Below, one piece after another: positions 8,186-16,381 of a DNA stretch of 64,000 nucleotides (its first letter is position 1; every line of letters starts with the position of its first letter). The position numbers and the translations under genes are program-made. The DNA comes from Thermoplasmata archaeon (GTDB lineage Archaea > Thermoplasmatota > Thermoplasmata > Thermoplasmatales > Thermoplasmataceae), in contig JAJZXP010000387.1 in assembly GCA_021806345.1 (NCBI GenBank), positions 26,708 to 90,707 on the forward strand, in the 5' to 3' direction. Below the pieces are notes generated by a model. That model was not told the origin of the DNA. It was given only the letters and a program-made list of their open reading frames with translations, and made no database searches.

Positions 8186-8962
8186 TCAAATTCCAGATCT
8201 AATATTTTTATATATTCTTAAGGAAATTGCAAGTAATATAATCATAACTATGAAAAGAAGTGTTGCGTCAAAGAATGTTGCAGAAACTACAGACGAAATG
8301 AGTGATTCCCTGAGTATATTTGCTATAAAGCTCAATGGGTTAGAACCTGATATGATCTTCAGCCATTCCGGTGTGGAATTTGTGATTGGATAGAATGCGG
8401 TGCTGGCAAAATCTAGCAGGAAGAAAAGTACTATTGTAATAGTATTGTAGGCCTGCATGGATTTAGACACTCCAGAGATTATCAGAAACAGTGCTGAAAA
8501 AAGCATTGTTCCGATCACTATTGCAAACACTGAAAGGGCAATGCTCAATAGGGAAACATGCAGAATAATTGGAATTGTAAGCGCAAAACCCATCATGATC
8601 AATGATCCAACTAGTGCAAAAAATATGGATACTGTGATTATACCGAGAAGATAGTCAAGCCTCCTGAAGGGACCAACCATTATTCTTTCGAACATTCCCC
8701 ATCTTCTATCTGACCATAACATACTTCCACCGATATTTCCCGCGGTGAATGATTCCAGTGCAATTATCCCGGGAGCGAGAAAAGTAGTATAGCTAACAGA
8801 AGAATTACCTACAGGGACACCAGTAGTTACTATTCCCTGAAACATAAAACCCATCACAAAGAGGTACAGTGTAGGCAGTCCCAGCATGAAAATAAGAGTC
8901 CCAATATCTATGTTAACGATTATATTTCTTATAGTCAATCTTAGAAATGCAGGCATTTTCAA
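8186..8962 (-). CDS. ABC-2 type exporter permease
   Basis: Integral membrane half of an ABC exporter, 258 residues with about six predicted helices. A hydrophobic N-terminal segment (IGTLIFMLGLPTLYLFVMGF), the central loop SDRRWGMFERIMVGPFRR with the conserved E/R-rich turn before the third helix, and a C-terminal helix VMIILLAISLRI fit the ABC-2 family. Its start overlaps the stop of the ATPase gene by four bases, so both are made from one transcript. Substrate unknown: lipid, drug or polysaccharide export are all possible. Confidence 0.87.
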   Translation of the reverse strand: MKMPAFLRLTIRNIIVNIDIGTLIFMLGLPTLYLFVMGFMFQGIVTTGVPVGNSSVSYTTFLAPGIIALESFTAGNIGGSMLWSDRRWGMFERIMVGPFRRLDYLLGIITVSIFFALVGSLIMMGFALTIPIILHVSLLSIALSVFAIVIGTMLFSALFLIISGVSKSMQAYNTITIVLFFLLDFASTAFYPITNSTPEWLKIISGSNPLSFIANILRESLISSVVSATFFDATLLFIVMIILLAISLRIYKNIRSGI

Positions 8963-10068
8963 TTGGCAATCACCTTCATAAACACATCATCCAATGTTGG
9001 ATTATCTATCATTATCTGTTCCGCTTTTATCTGCAACTTCGAAATGTTTTCCAGCACCTTTCCGACCACAATTTCTATATTAGGTGAAACAACAGTAATC
9101 TCTCCATTTTCCACCTCTAGTTCTACAATATCCTTATTGGATATACCTTCCTTCAACTTTTCCTTGTCAAAGGAAACTTCGGAAGTATACCTTACTTTCA
9201 TCGTTCTGAGCGCTCCATATTTTGTTTTAAGCTCAGAAGAGGTACCTTCGGCAACCTTCTTCCCATTGTCCACAATACCAATCTTGTCGCATATGTAATC
9301 TGCCTCCTCTAAATTTTGTGTAGTAAATAGAACTGTCATCCCTTCCTTTGCTTTTTTCCTTATGTAGTCCAGGATTTTTCTCCTCATGATAGGGTCCAAA
9401 CCAACAGTGGGCTCATCAAGGAAAAAAATATCCATGTCATGCATGAATTCCCTCGCCACTTGCACCCTTTTCTTTTGACCACCGCTCAAATCGAACATTC
9501 TTTTCTTCCTGAGGTCTTGAAGGTCAAAAAGCTCCATCAATTCTTCCTTTCTTGATTTGGAGACTTCTCTCGGAAGTTCCCAGAGCATACCGTATAACTT
9601 AAAATTATTTTCGACAGTCGTAAAGTCGAAGGCCTCTTCCTGCTGGACCACCCCTATTCTTTTCCTTATCTCGCTTCCGTCTTTCCTTACATCCATACCG
9701 AGGACTTTCAGGTCTCCTGACTCATATGCAATCAATGTGGTTAGAATCTTTATTGTTGTGCTCTTTCCAGCACCATTACGTCCAAGTAAACCGTATATCT
9801 CGCCTTTTTTTACACAGAATGAAAGATCATCAACTGCTTTTTTCTTTCCATCGTATGATTTTATAAGATGATCAACTTGAATAGCGTATTCCATTTGCCT
9901 TGATTCGTGATCATGATATAAATCATGATATTGATTTGCCATTACATTTTCTTCTATTGTTTTTATTTGCGAGAAACCCGGTTTTCCGGGTAGTTTATTA
10001 GGGAGATCAATATTTAAACTATCGAGATCCACCTTATCAGTCAATTTTTTATTTTTCTCGATATCCAT
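8959..10068 (-). CDS. ABC exporter ATP-binding protein
   Basis: ATPase partner of the downstream permease, 369 residues. Walker A is GRNGAGKST, signature motif DLSGGQKKRVQ, Walker B IFFLDEPTVGLDP. After the ATPase domain (residues about 60-285) comes the C-terminal domain typical of DrrA/CcmA-like exporter ATPases. The first about 55 residues (MDIEKNKKLTDKVDLDSLN onward) are not part of the fold and are unusual; internal ATGs at VMANQYHD and RQMEYAIQ would give shorter proteins with a normal N-terminus, the last being the usual family start. The upstream A/T box is placed for the ATG at 10068, so I kept the long form. Confidence 0.88.
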   Translation of the reverse strand: MDIEKNKKLTDKVDLDSLNIDLPNKLPGKPGFSQIKTIEENVMANQYHDLYHDHESRQMEYAIQVDHLIKSYDGKKKAVDDLSFCVKKGEIYGLLGRNGAGKSTTIKILTTLIAYESGDLKVLGMDVRKDGSEIRKRIGVVQQEEAFDFTTVENNFKLYGMLWELPREVSKSRKEELMELFDLQDLRKKRMFDLSGGQKKRVQVAREFMHDMDIFFLDEPTVGLDPIMRRKILDYIRKKAKEGMTVLFTTQNLEEADYICDKIGIVDNGKKVAEGTSSELKTKYGALRTMKVRYTSEVSFDKEKLKEGISNKDIVELEVENGEITVVSPNIEIVVGKVLENISKLQIKAEQIMIDNPTLDDVFMKVIAN

Positions 10069-10539
10069 TCTTATTCAAACGCTGAATTGTTGAGATTATT
10101 TAAATATATTTAGAACTTTAAATTTAAACTTTTGAAATTTAAATTTATGTCTGTCAACCTTTCAGTTGAATAAATTAATGGTAAAGTTACAGAACTGCAA
10201 AAATAATATACCAAAACATTCACACACTTTAAACTACGATATTCACCTTCCTCTTCTTATACACGTTGAAGATCCAACTCAACGGAACTACCAGATTATA
10301 TGCAAAAGTTGTTTTACCCTCCCGATCTTATATCACTTAGATTCGAACAATGAGACAGTCACAACCAAGAACAAATGAAAAATAGGTTAAGGTTTAAGGA
10401 AAAATATATTCAAAAACATCTAGTTGTTGATTTTGTTGTTGAATTTTTTCAATTTGCTAGTCAGAGCCAGATAATCATAAAAATTTATATTTCTTCAAAA
10501 TTCTCGAGCAGTATATTAACTCCTAAGTAATCAGAAAAT
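10069..10539. other. 471-base spacer between divergent genes
   Basis: Very A/T-rich DNA between the ABC operon and the gene at 10540. It should contain the promoters of both. At 10109-10145 two arms close to TAAATTTAAA/TTTAAATTTA form an imperfect inverted repeat next to the ABC promoter. A 70-codon plus-strand frame (10166-10378) beginning with TTG shows no family resemblance and I do not call it. No RNA gene recognised. Confidence 0.5.
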
Positions 10540-10785
10540 GTGATCGAAGAGGATTACAGATATATCACCTGCGGCGGTGATCCTTTCACCTATCTAAAGA
10601 GCGCTTTCAGAGCAATGAAGATTGAGCTTGAATCCGGTCAAGAGGGCAGAATGCTGTTCTTGAGAGAGAAATTCCCTTATGACAAAAATATCTTTCAGTC
10701 TCTTGCCTCACAAAGCAAGTTAGAATTAAAGAGATTTCTGGAGGAAAATGGTGAACTTACAATTGAAGTAATGCGCATAGAATAG
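10540..10785 (+). CDS. Small protein, possibly TusA/SirA-like fold (81 aa)
   Basis: 81-residue soluble protein starting with GTG. Its layout resembles the TusA/SirA fold: a short strand and Cys at YITCGGDP, a helix FTYLKSAFRAMKIELESGQ, a strand GRMLFLRE, a helix QSLASQSKLELKRFLEENG, and a last strand LTIEVMRIE. TusA proteins carry a Cys-Pro (CPxP) motif; here it is CGGDP, so the sulfur-carrier chemistry may be altered or absent. No sulfur-relay partner is adjacent. The assignment is from pattern resemblance only. Confidence 0.55.
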   Translation: MIEEDYRYITCGGDPFTYLKSAFRAMKIELESGQEGRMLFLREKFPYDKNIFQSLASQSKLELKRFLEENGELTIEVMRIE

Positions 10786-10790
10786 TTCAA

Positions 10791-11885
10791 TCACAAAACC
10801 ATCAGTTCTCTGGACATCGAATTAAACGGAACACATTTCTTACCGTTGAAGTAATTTGTATCCTCAATCCTAACTCCCCCCATGTCTCTAATATAAATTC
10901 CCGGCTCTATGGTAAAAACTGAATTTGTTACAACCTTTGAATTATTTTCGGGGATGAGATATGGGGGCTCGTGGACAGATATCCCCAGGCCGTGTCCCAA
11001 CCTGTGAATAAATTCTTTGCCAAATCCATCCTTCTGAATTATATTTCTGGCTGTTTGATCCATTTCAGAATAGGTTGTTTCTCCATTTATAATCTCTCTG
11101 GTTTGTTCGTTTGCCATTTTAACTGAATTGAATATTGTTTCAAATTTCTTGTTGGATTCTCCCAGTATAAATGTGCGGGTGTTGTCGGACGAATATCCTT
11201 TCAACTTACCACCATAATCGATCACAATAGGATCACCTCTCTTCAGGGCAGTATTGTCGGGAGAATGGTGTGGAACGGCGGAATTCTTTCCAAAAGCCAC
11301 TATTGAAGGAAAGGCCGTCCCATCCAGAGAATTCTCTACAAATCTATCTTCCAGTCTTTTGGCGAATTGCTTTTCTGTAATTCCCTCTCTAAGTTCATTC
11401 AATATCTCCTTAAGACTTTTTTCAGATAAGCGAGTTGCCTCTCTTATCAATGAAAGCTCCAACTCTTCCTTTACAAATCTGAGCTGATTCAACATAGGAT
11501 CAGAGTTTTCAAATGTCACATTGAACGTTTTCATTAAATAATCTAGATGGAAAAAAGGCATATTGCCGTCAACATATATTGAATTGGGGCGACCAACTAT
11601 TTCTCTAAGAATTTTATAGGGATTCTCACCGTCATTCCAAGTTTGTGTTTGATTGACCCATGTTTCTTCTATTATTTGGTCTTCCATTAGCTTCGGGCAT
11701 AAAATAGAGCAATTTTTTCTGGTAACAATAAGAACCGTCAGCCGTTCCATGGACTCGGTCTCCATCCCCGTCAAATAGAAAAAATTTGGACCAGGCGGGA
11801 TAATAACTGAATCTATTTGCTTAAGTTCCATAAGAGAAACTAATTCGTCACATCTTCCCTTGTAAACATTTTCCGGGAAATACAT
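10791..11885 (-). CDS. M24 family Xaa-Pro aminopeptidase/dipeptidase
   Basis: Cytoplasmic metallopeptidase that cleaves Xaa-Pro bonds; 364 residues with an N-terminal creatinase domain (to about 130) and a C-terminal pita-bread domain. All five metal ligands are visible: Asp in IDYGGKLKGYSSDNTRTF (two Asp), His in HRLGHGLGISVHEPP, Glu in FTIEPGIY, and Glu in GVRIED. The auxiliary His residues (VPHHSPD and VHEPP) are also present. A second paralogue lies at 17932-19011. Its stop converges on the 81-residue gene with a five-base gap. Confidence 0.93.
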   Translation of the reverse strand: MYFPENVYKGRCDELVSLMELKQIDSVIIPPGPNFFYLTGMETESMERLTVLIVTRKNCSILCPKLMEDQIIEETWVNQTQTWNDGENPYKILREIVGRPNSIYVDGNMPFFHLDYLMKTFNVTFENSDPMLNQLRFVKEELELSLIREATRLSEKSLKEILNELREGITEKQFAKRLEDRFVENSLDGTAFPSIVAFGKNSAVPHHSPDNTALKRGDPIVIDYGGKLKGYSSDNTRTFILGESNKKFETIFNSVKMANEQTREIINGETTYSEMDQTARNIIQKDGFGKEFIHRLGHGLGISVHEPPYLIPENNSKVVTNSVFTIEPGIYIRDMGGVRIEDTNYFNGKKCVPFNSMSRELMVL

Positions 11886-11905
11886 TATTCCGTTATAAGT
11901 TATGA

Positions 11906-12475
11906 CTACATAATATATGATGTGCTTTCCTTGTCAAAATTTCTAACTATTTTAAAAGTAGTTCCGTTTCCCCCTGGAATCCTCAGTAAGAAAGGATAAA
12001 GTTTCCATGGGTCTGAGGTAGATATTTTATATACAGGGTGGGTTTTGTCAAAGGACATAGATGCCACATACGCGGTCATGCGTCTGTCTTCTATCTCATT
12101 TATATATCCAAGAGAATGCAAATATTCATGCTCCAGTATGGAGTAAATATATGACTTTATTTCCACATCACTTATCCCCATTTGTTTTAACCCATATATT
12201 AAATTTTGATTCATGACAATGTAGTTCCCACTAACCTCCCAGTATGCACCCAATGTATTTGGAAGGTCTGATAATATCAATCCCAATCCAGACCTCTCTT
12301 TCTTGATAACCTCCTTTACGTTTCGTTTGACTAACGCGAAAATACCGTCATAATCGAATGTGCCTATTTTTTCCATAAAAAGAGCGTTTTCGTTTAACTT
12401 ATTATATTCGGTTTCCCCAGATTCATTATTGAGCATCTTACTATTGTTGTTATCTATTGAAAAGGAAATCCCCAT
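11906..12475 (-). CDS. Putative zinc metalloprotease with HEXXH motif
   Basis: 189-residue protein with HEYLHSLGYINE at residues 116-127, a zincin HEXXHxxG motif; His116, Glu117 and His120 would bind zinc and catalyse hydrolysis. A third ligand is not obvious (Asn rather than His or Asp follows at the metzincin position; Glu127 is an alternative). The N-terminal 30 residues are Asn- and Glu-rich and look disordered. No signal peptide or membrane segment, so cytosolic. It is 20 bases upstream of the M24 peptidase in the same direction, probably one operon, suggesting a role in peptide turnover. Confidence 0.7.
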   Translation of the reverse strand: MGISFSIDNNNSKMLNNESGETEYNKLNENALFMEKIGTFDYDGIFALVKRNVKEVIKKERSGLGLILSDLPNTLGAYWEVSGNYIVMNQNLIYGLKQMGISDVEIKSYIYSILEHEYLHSLGYINEIEDRRMTAYVASMSFDKTHPVYKISTSDPWKLYPFLLRIPGGNGTTFKIVRNFDKESTSYIM

Positions 12476-12557
12476 ACAAGTCTGAAGATATTCTTGTATT
12501 TAGATTTTAATTTTTTTTCTATATAGTAAACCCCAATTTCACTCAAAAAATTATAAA

Positions 12558-12630
12558 TGCGGGTGCCGGGATTTGGACCCGAGGCACGAGCTTGGCAAGC
12601 TCGCGTGTTACCAGGCTACACCACACCCGC
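12558..12630 (-). tRNA. tRNA-Gly (anticodon GCC)
   Basis: Minus-strand cloverleaf: acceptor GCGGGTG pairs with CACCCGC plus discriminator A; anticodon stem CGAGC/GCTCG with loop TTGCCAA, anticodon GCC; T-arm CGGGTCCAAATCCCG. No intron. Confidence 0.96.
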
Positions 12631-12740
12631 GTAAAAAAGGTATAATTCGTTTGGTAATAAATCTTAGGATTTGGTATAATTAACGATAAAATATGATGAT
12701 AACGGTATAGATATTCTAGGTTGATCAAGACCCATATCGA

Positions 12741-13409
12741 TCAAAGCACTAAATTCATTTTTCTCTCTACAGAAGCAATAACTTCCCAGGCAACCGTCCA
12801 AATTGTCAATTCTTCATCAAATATACTCATTGGGAGTAATTTCTGATAAACATTGCTTAAAAAATCCCCTTCAGAGAAGCCGCCAATAAATACAGACACA
12901 CTATCATTTCTTAATTCTTTTCCAAGTTCTCCAGTTTTTCCCTTCGGAGAAAGCAAAATATTTTTACCTGATACATCCACAAGCTTCTCCCAGCTCCCAT
13001 TTTCAACGTTCATTAATGTTACTCCGTCTGGGCTCTCTAATGACCCCTTAAGGAGGACCTTTTCTATTATTCCTGCAAATCTGTTATAGGACTTGGGAAC
13101 TCTTGTAATAGGGTTAATCCTGATTATCTGATCGTTTTTAGTGTGGATGTTTACCCGTAATTCTCCTTTTTTATTCAGTATCGAATCCTGAGTCACATTT
13201 AAAAAATGATGAAAAATGTCCGGTCTACCCATTCTGTTCGACATACCAGGGAATTGCTTATCAATAGAACTATGCATAAAATTCGAATCCAACAGTATCT
13301 CACTTACCTTCTTCCCCTTCGAGTTTGCAATTTTTCTTATTTGATAATTGTCCTGTAATTCTGTGGGTATCAGTTCAAGTTCAGCATCAATAACATTTAT
13401 TGTTAACAC
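12741..13409 (-). CDS. nep1: Nep1 (Emg1) 18S/16S-type rRNA pseudouridine N1-methyltransferase
   Basis: SPOUT-class enzyme that methylates a pseudouridine in small-subunit rRNA during ribosome assembly. Characteristic motifs are ELELIPTEL at the N-terminus, GRPDIFHHFLNVTQDS, a strand VNIHTKNDQIIRI followed by NPITRVPKSYNRFAGI, and the C-terminal FIGGFSEGDF of the SAM-binding trefoil knot. The open frame extends to a GTG at 13460, giving 17 extra residues rich in tyrosine (SSYYYYWIY) that do not fit the family; I place the start at the GTG at 13409, giving 222 residues beginning MLTINVIDAELELIP like homologues. It lies between tRNA-Gly and tRNA-His. Confidence 0.9.
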   Translation of the reverse strand: MLTINVIDAELELIPTELQDNYQIRKIANSKGKKVSEILLDSNFMHSSIDKQFPGMSNRMGRPDIFHHFLNVTQDSILNKKGELRVNIHTKNDQIIRINPITRVPKSYNRFAGIIEKVLLKGSLESPDGVTLMNVENGSWEKLVDVSGKNILLSPKGKTGELGKELRNDSVSVFIGGFSEGDFLSNVYQKLLPMSIFDEELTIWTVAWEVIASVERKMNLVL

Positions 13410-13503
13410 GTCAACATATATCCAGTAGTAATAATAGCTTGATCCCTTTTTCTCCAGCACTATTGGAATTGTTAAAATATATTAATGCTCTACTGAACCA
13501 AGT

Positions 13504-13576
13504 GGCCGGGTTGGGGTAGGGGATATCCTTGGGGACTGTGGATCCCCGGACCCGGGTTCAATTCCCGGACCCGGCC
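13504..13576 (+). tRNA. tRNA-His (anticodon GTG), G-1 encoded
   Basis: Acceptor GCCGGGT pairs with ACCCGGC; the base before it is G and the discriminator is C, giving the extra G-1:C73 pair that identifies tRNA-His. Anticodon stem GGGGA/TCCCC, loop CTGTGGA, anticodon GTG; T-arm CCGGGTTCAATTCCCGG. No intron. Confidence 0.96.
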
Positions 13577-13660
13577 TCGTCTGAGCAAGTTCAGTGCTTT
13601 ATGGTCTCATGGTTTTTTTAAAGGCTTGCCTATAGAATATAATTAGAATTTCTATTCGTC

Positions 13661-13936
13661 TTAAAACTGTCGAAAATGAGTAAATTTGAATTGAGGTTTG
13701 CATCGATTTATCAGACATATCCTGTAGTTTAATTTGATCAATTCCTTTGACGTGTATCTGTCTGATATTGTTGATTCCATAAAAATGTCATTTTCCCCAT
13801 ATGATTTTAAGAATTCATCCAAAACAGGAATGTCATTACTCGTGTTCTTCTGACTGATTATCAATTCATTTTCATCCATTACTCCAGCAATTGCGGAAAT
13901 CTTGTGTACATCCAAACCTATTGCTAAAGTGATCAT
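13661..13936 (-). pseudogene. Truncated IS110-family transposase (N-terminal fragment)
   Basis: 91 codons from an ATG at 13936. The beginning LAIGLDVHKISAIAG matches the first catalytic-Asp region of the DEDD (RuvC-like) domain of IS110 transposases, and FMESTISDRY matches the second acidic site (normally E-S/T-T-G). The frame then loses similarity and stops, where a full protein has about 300-400 residues and a C-terminal transposase_20 domain. No IS ends are recognisable, so this is a remnant. Confidence 0.75.
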
Positions 13937-14026
13937 CGCTGTGATTCAGTGAGATTCATGAATTGAAGACTCTATAATCTCCCAATCACCTAACACTCTC
14001 TATTCTCACAACAACATTGTGTTTTG

Positions 14027-14259
14027 ACAGACAGTGATACAGATAATGGAGGAAGGCCAAACATTCTTATCAAAGCAATTGTGAATGTGTTGTTTTTGCA
14101 GAGCATGTACAACAAGGCAGATGAACTGGCTGAAACATTCATCCGGGATCGAATATCGTTCACCGATATCACGAAACTTTCATGGAAACAGGCATGAAGC
14201 ATACTTGAGAAGGCTGCTAAGAGGGGGGACCAAGAAGAATTTTTTATCAACAATTAGTG
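14027..14259 (+). pseudogene. Degraded transposase N-terminus (IS1182/IS5-like)
   Basis: Frame from 14027 reads DNGGRPNILIKAIVNVL, then FLQSMYNKADELAE and RDRISF, the helical DNA-binding start typical of IS1182/IS5-type transposases (usual form GRPP...K..V..LLLQ..YNLSDE...RDRISF). It is broken by a TGA at 14195-14197, after which the same frame continues SILEKAAKRGDQEEFF before stopping again. No start codon in a normal position and no DDE core follow. Confidence 0.6.
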
Positions 14260-14676
14260 AGGAGTGAGGAAGTGGAGAAAGTTATAAATATTTCTGGGGA
14301 ATTCAACTTTGTCAATTTTGGGTATTTTTCAATGAGCGACTTCACTTTGTAATCCTTTCCCGCTTTTCATCGTGGTTTATTTTCAGTTCACCCTTTAACC
14401 TCTTGGGCACAATGATGGAATATTGCAGCGCGGTCTAATAATTGTCACAATACTATGGAAACGTTATACTGGGGATAATGAGAGATAAAACGGATCACAA
14501 AGGAGGCGATTGAAGTTTTGGTCTGAAATATAACTCGAAAAAGAAGAAGGGGCATGGAACAAGAATTCTTAACTGAATGAAAAATTCACTTTCTATAGAG
14601 CAGGAACTTCCGTTTTTCAAGCGAGGAGGCAATGTTAGAAAAGAGTTATTAGCCTTGCACTCATACAGTGAGAAAT

Positions 14677-14682
14677 AGGTGA
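14677..14682 (+). promoter_or_regulatory. Shine-Dalgarno site of S8e
   Basis: AGGTGA, four bases before the ATG at 14687, complements the 3' end of archaeal 16S rRNA. It implies a leadered transcript beginning in the upstream remnant region. Confidence 0.55.
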
Positions 14683-14686
14683 ACTG

Positions 14687-15064
14687 ATGGGAAGATTCCA
14701 GGGAAGGTCAACTACAAAATTTACAGGGGGAAAATACAGACAATTCAGAGCAAAAAGGCGAACTGAGATCGGTAGAGAAGCAACAATGACAAGAGTCAAC
14801 CCGATACAGAGAAAAGTGATGAGAATAACAGGGGGAAACTTAAAAACAGTGCTGCTTAATGGAAATGAGGCAAATGTCTACAATCCAAGAGAAAAGAAAA
14901 CAACAAGAGTCAAAATCAAGACAGTTAAAGAAAATCCTGCCAATCCACATTACGTTCAAAGAAATCTAATGAATAAGGGAACAATAATCGAAACTGATCT
15001 TGGAAATGCCAGAATAACCTCCAGGCCCGGACAGGATGGGGTAATAAACGCAGTTCTTCTATGA
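14687..15064 (+). CDS. rps8e: 30S ribosomal protein S8e
   Basis: Archaeal/eukaryotic-type small-subunit protein, 125 residues, the usual archaeal length. The start MGRFQGRSTTKFTGGK and the segment AKRRTEIGREAT are family signatures; the C-terminal ITSRPGQDGVINAVLL is the S8e ending. Preceded by an AGGTGA site. The stop overlaps the SRP19 ATG (four bases, ATGA-type), giving translational coupling between a ribosomal and a secretion component. Confidence 0.97.
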   Translation: MGRFQGRSTTKFTGGKYRQFRAKRRTEIGREATMTRVNPIQRKVMRITGGNLKTVLLNGNEANVYNPREKKTTRVKIKTVKENPANPHYVQRNLMNKGTIIETDLGNARITSRPGQDGVINAVLL

Positions 15065-15312
15065 GAATTACTCTTTACTCAATGTATTTTAATCCAAAAA
15101 TAAGCAGAAGACTAGGTAGAAAGATACCATTGGAAATTGCCAAAAGATATAGCGATCAGAAATTGGAAGAAATATTAAAGTCTCTGAAATTGGCTTATGA
15201 AGCAAAGGATGGAAGATATCCTCGGGTACCCTATGAAAACTCCAAGATTTTCACATTAGAGGCAAATCTTAAAAAGGGAACAATTTTAAAAATGATTGAA
15301 AGAAAATTGTAG
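15061..15312 (+). CDS. srp19: Signal recognition particle protein SRP19
   Basis: RNA-binding subunit that helps SRP54 bind 7S RNA. 83 residues, near family length. Typical pattern: an N-terminal strand, then SRRLGRKIPLEIA (basic RNA-contacting loop), helix KLEEILKSLKL, then DGRYPRVPYENS and a C-terminal basic strand-helix LKKGTILKMIERKL. The N-terminal strand is a little shorter than in many homologues (normally WPAYIDxxxSRxxGR). Ends one base from the stop of the convergent PriL gene. Confidence 0.9.
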   Translation: MRITLYSMYFNPKISRRLGRKIPLEIAKRYSDQKLEEILKSLKLAYEAKDGRYPRVPYENSKIFTLEANLKKGTILKMIERKL

Positions 15313-16305
15313 TTATTTCTTCTCTCTTTTTTTGATTTTATAATAGGTAAGAGGGTGGTTCATTTTCTCCATTGCGCAAATTTTGTCATCTCCCATGTAG
15401 CAAATATGGTTTGATCTTAGAGTTGCGCATTTTGGGGGCGTATATTTAGTCCCGGAAATTTCTCCCATAATGTGCTTGACTTGGTATTCTGTTACCTTCT
15501 TACTGAAATCAGGAACATTTGAAAATATTTCCATGACCTTTTCTTCTTCCATACCAATATTACTCAGAAAAGAAACCAGCGCAAATCTGGCCAGGTGTGA
15601 AAGGTTTACAGATCCCTTTATATCGTTAACATAATGTTTTATGCAGGGTGGGAAACAACTCGAATCCACATTTCCCAATTCCAGATCTTTCGATAATTCG
15701 GCACTTTTTTTGCTTATTTCTTCAATCATATTAGAATAGCTGCCCAAAGCCTTGGCCGCTAAATCTAATGGAATCTCATTCATCCTAAATTGTAGAGACT
15801 GGTAAAAATTTTCCCTCAGCATTTTGCAAACATAGCTTTTTCTGGTGAGTATGTCCCCCTTATCTATCATCTGCAATGCCAGTCTGTATTCCGCTCCTGA
15901 GATTCTGGAACAATATCTGGTAAAGTCAAAAAGTTCGATCCTGAACAATTCTTTATCTCTCTCAATGTTAAGTGAGATGTCCAGTTTTTTAGCCAGCTCC
16001 ATAACTTCTTCCATCTCAATTCCATTAGCGTATGATTCAAAGTCGTCCCTCATTGACATCAGGACTCTATTTGCGAACACCCTTACATTAATCGCTCTTA
16101 GAACGACAGGGCACACGGTTGATAAGAATTCATGATTCTCCCAAATTATAAATTTAAAATTGAACTTGTTTGTCTCTATGCCTGTATTGATCTGCTTTAA
16201 AAATTCAAAGACAAAATTATTGTATTTTTCAGTCTCTTGAGTGAACTGGTTAAGGTTCTCATCCACCTTATTTGCTAGACTGACTCCCAGTTCTCCTGTA
16301 ATCAT
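15313..16305 (-). CDS. priL: DNA primase large subunit (PriL)
   Basis: Non-catalytic subunit of archaeal/eukaryotic primase that supports primer initiation; 330 residues. The C-terminal iron-sulfur domain carries four cysteines in the expected order: CFPPC (first Cys of the cluster, about residue 219), then TPPKCATLRSN, HICYMGDD and KICAMEKMNHPLTYY, whose final NHPLTYY is the PriL hallmark. The N-terminal 200 residues are helical. The small subunit PriS is not in this window. Confidence 0.92.
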   Translation of the reverse strand: MITGELGVSLANKVDENLNQFTQETEKYNNFVFEFLKQINTGIETNKFNFKFIIWENHEFLSTVCPVVLRAINVRVFANRVLMSMRDDFESYANGIEMEEVMELAKKLDISLNIERDKELFRIELFDFTRYCSRISGAEYRLALQMIDKGDILTRKSYVCKMLRENFYQSLQFRMNEIPLDLAAKALGSYSNMIEEISKKSAELSKDLELGNVDSSCFPPCIKHYVNDIKGSVNLSHLARFALVSFLSNIGMEEEKVMEIFSNVPDFSKKVTEYQVKHIMGEISGTKYTPPKCATLRSNHICYMGDDKICAMEKMNHPLTYYKIKKREKK

Positions 16306-16381
16306 CTTAAGAGCATGCCCTTTATGAAATTAAAATCTTTTGATAAAAGACATCCGTTGAACTGATAGAATTACAATTAAT

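Larger units (their letters stand above)
13937..14686. mobile_element. Transposon remnant region
   Basis: Spacer of about 750 bases with no intact gene. Besides the IS110 fragment to its left it contains a degraded second transposase (separate entry, 14027-14259). The rest, 14260-14640, shows no open frame or family match. Together with 13661-13936 it separates tRNA-His from the S8e operon, consistent with insertion next to a tRNA followed by decay. Confidence 0.6.

Noticed and set aside
10166..10378. 70-codon plus-strand frame starting with TTG
   Set aside because: Composition is not protein-like, no family resemblance, and it lies in an A/T-rich promoter spacer.
13990..14253. 87-codon minus-strand frame
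   Set aside because: It is the reverse of the degraded plus-strand transposase fragment, which has clear family-like motifs.
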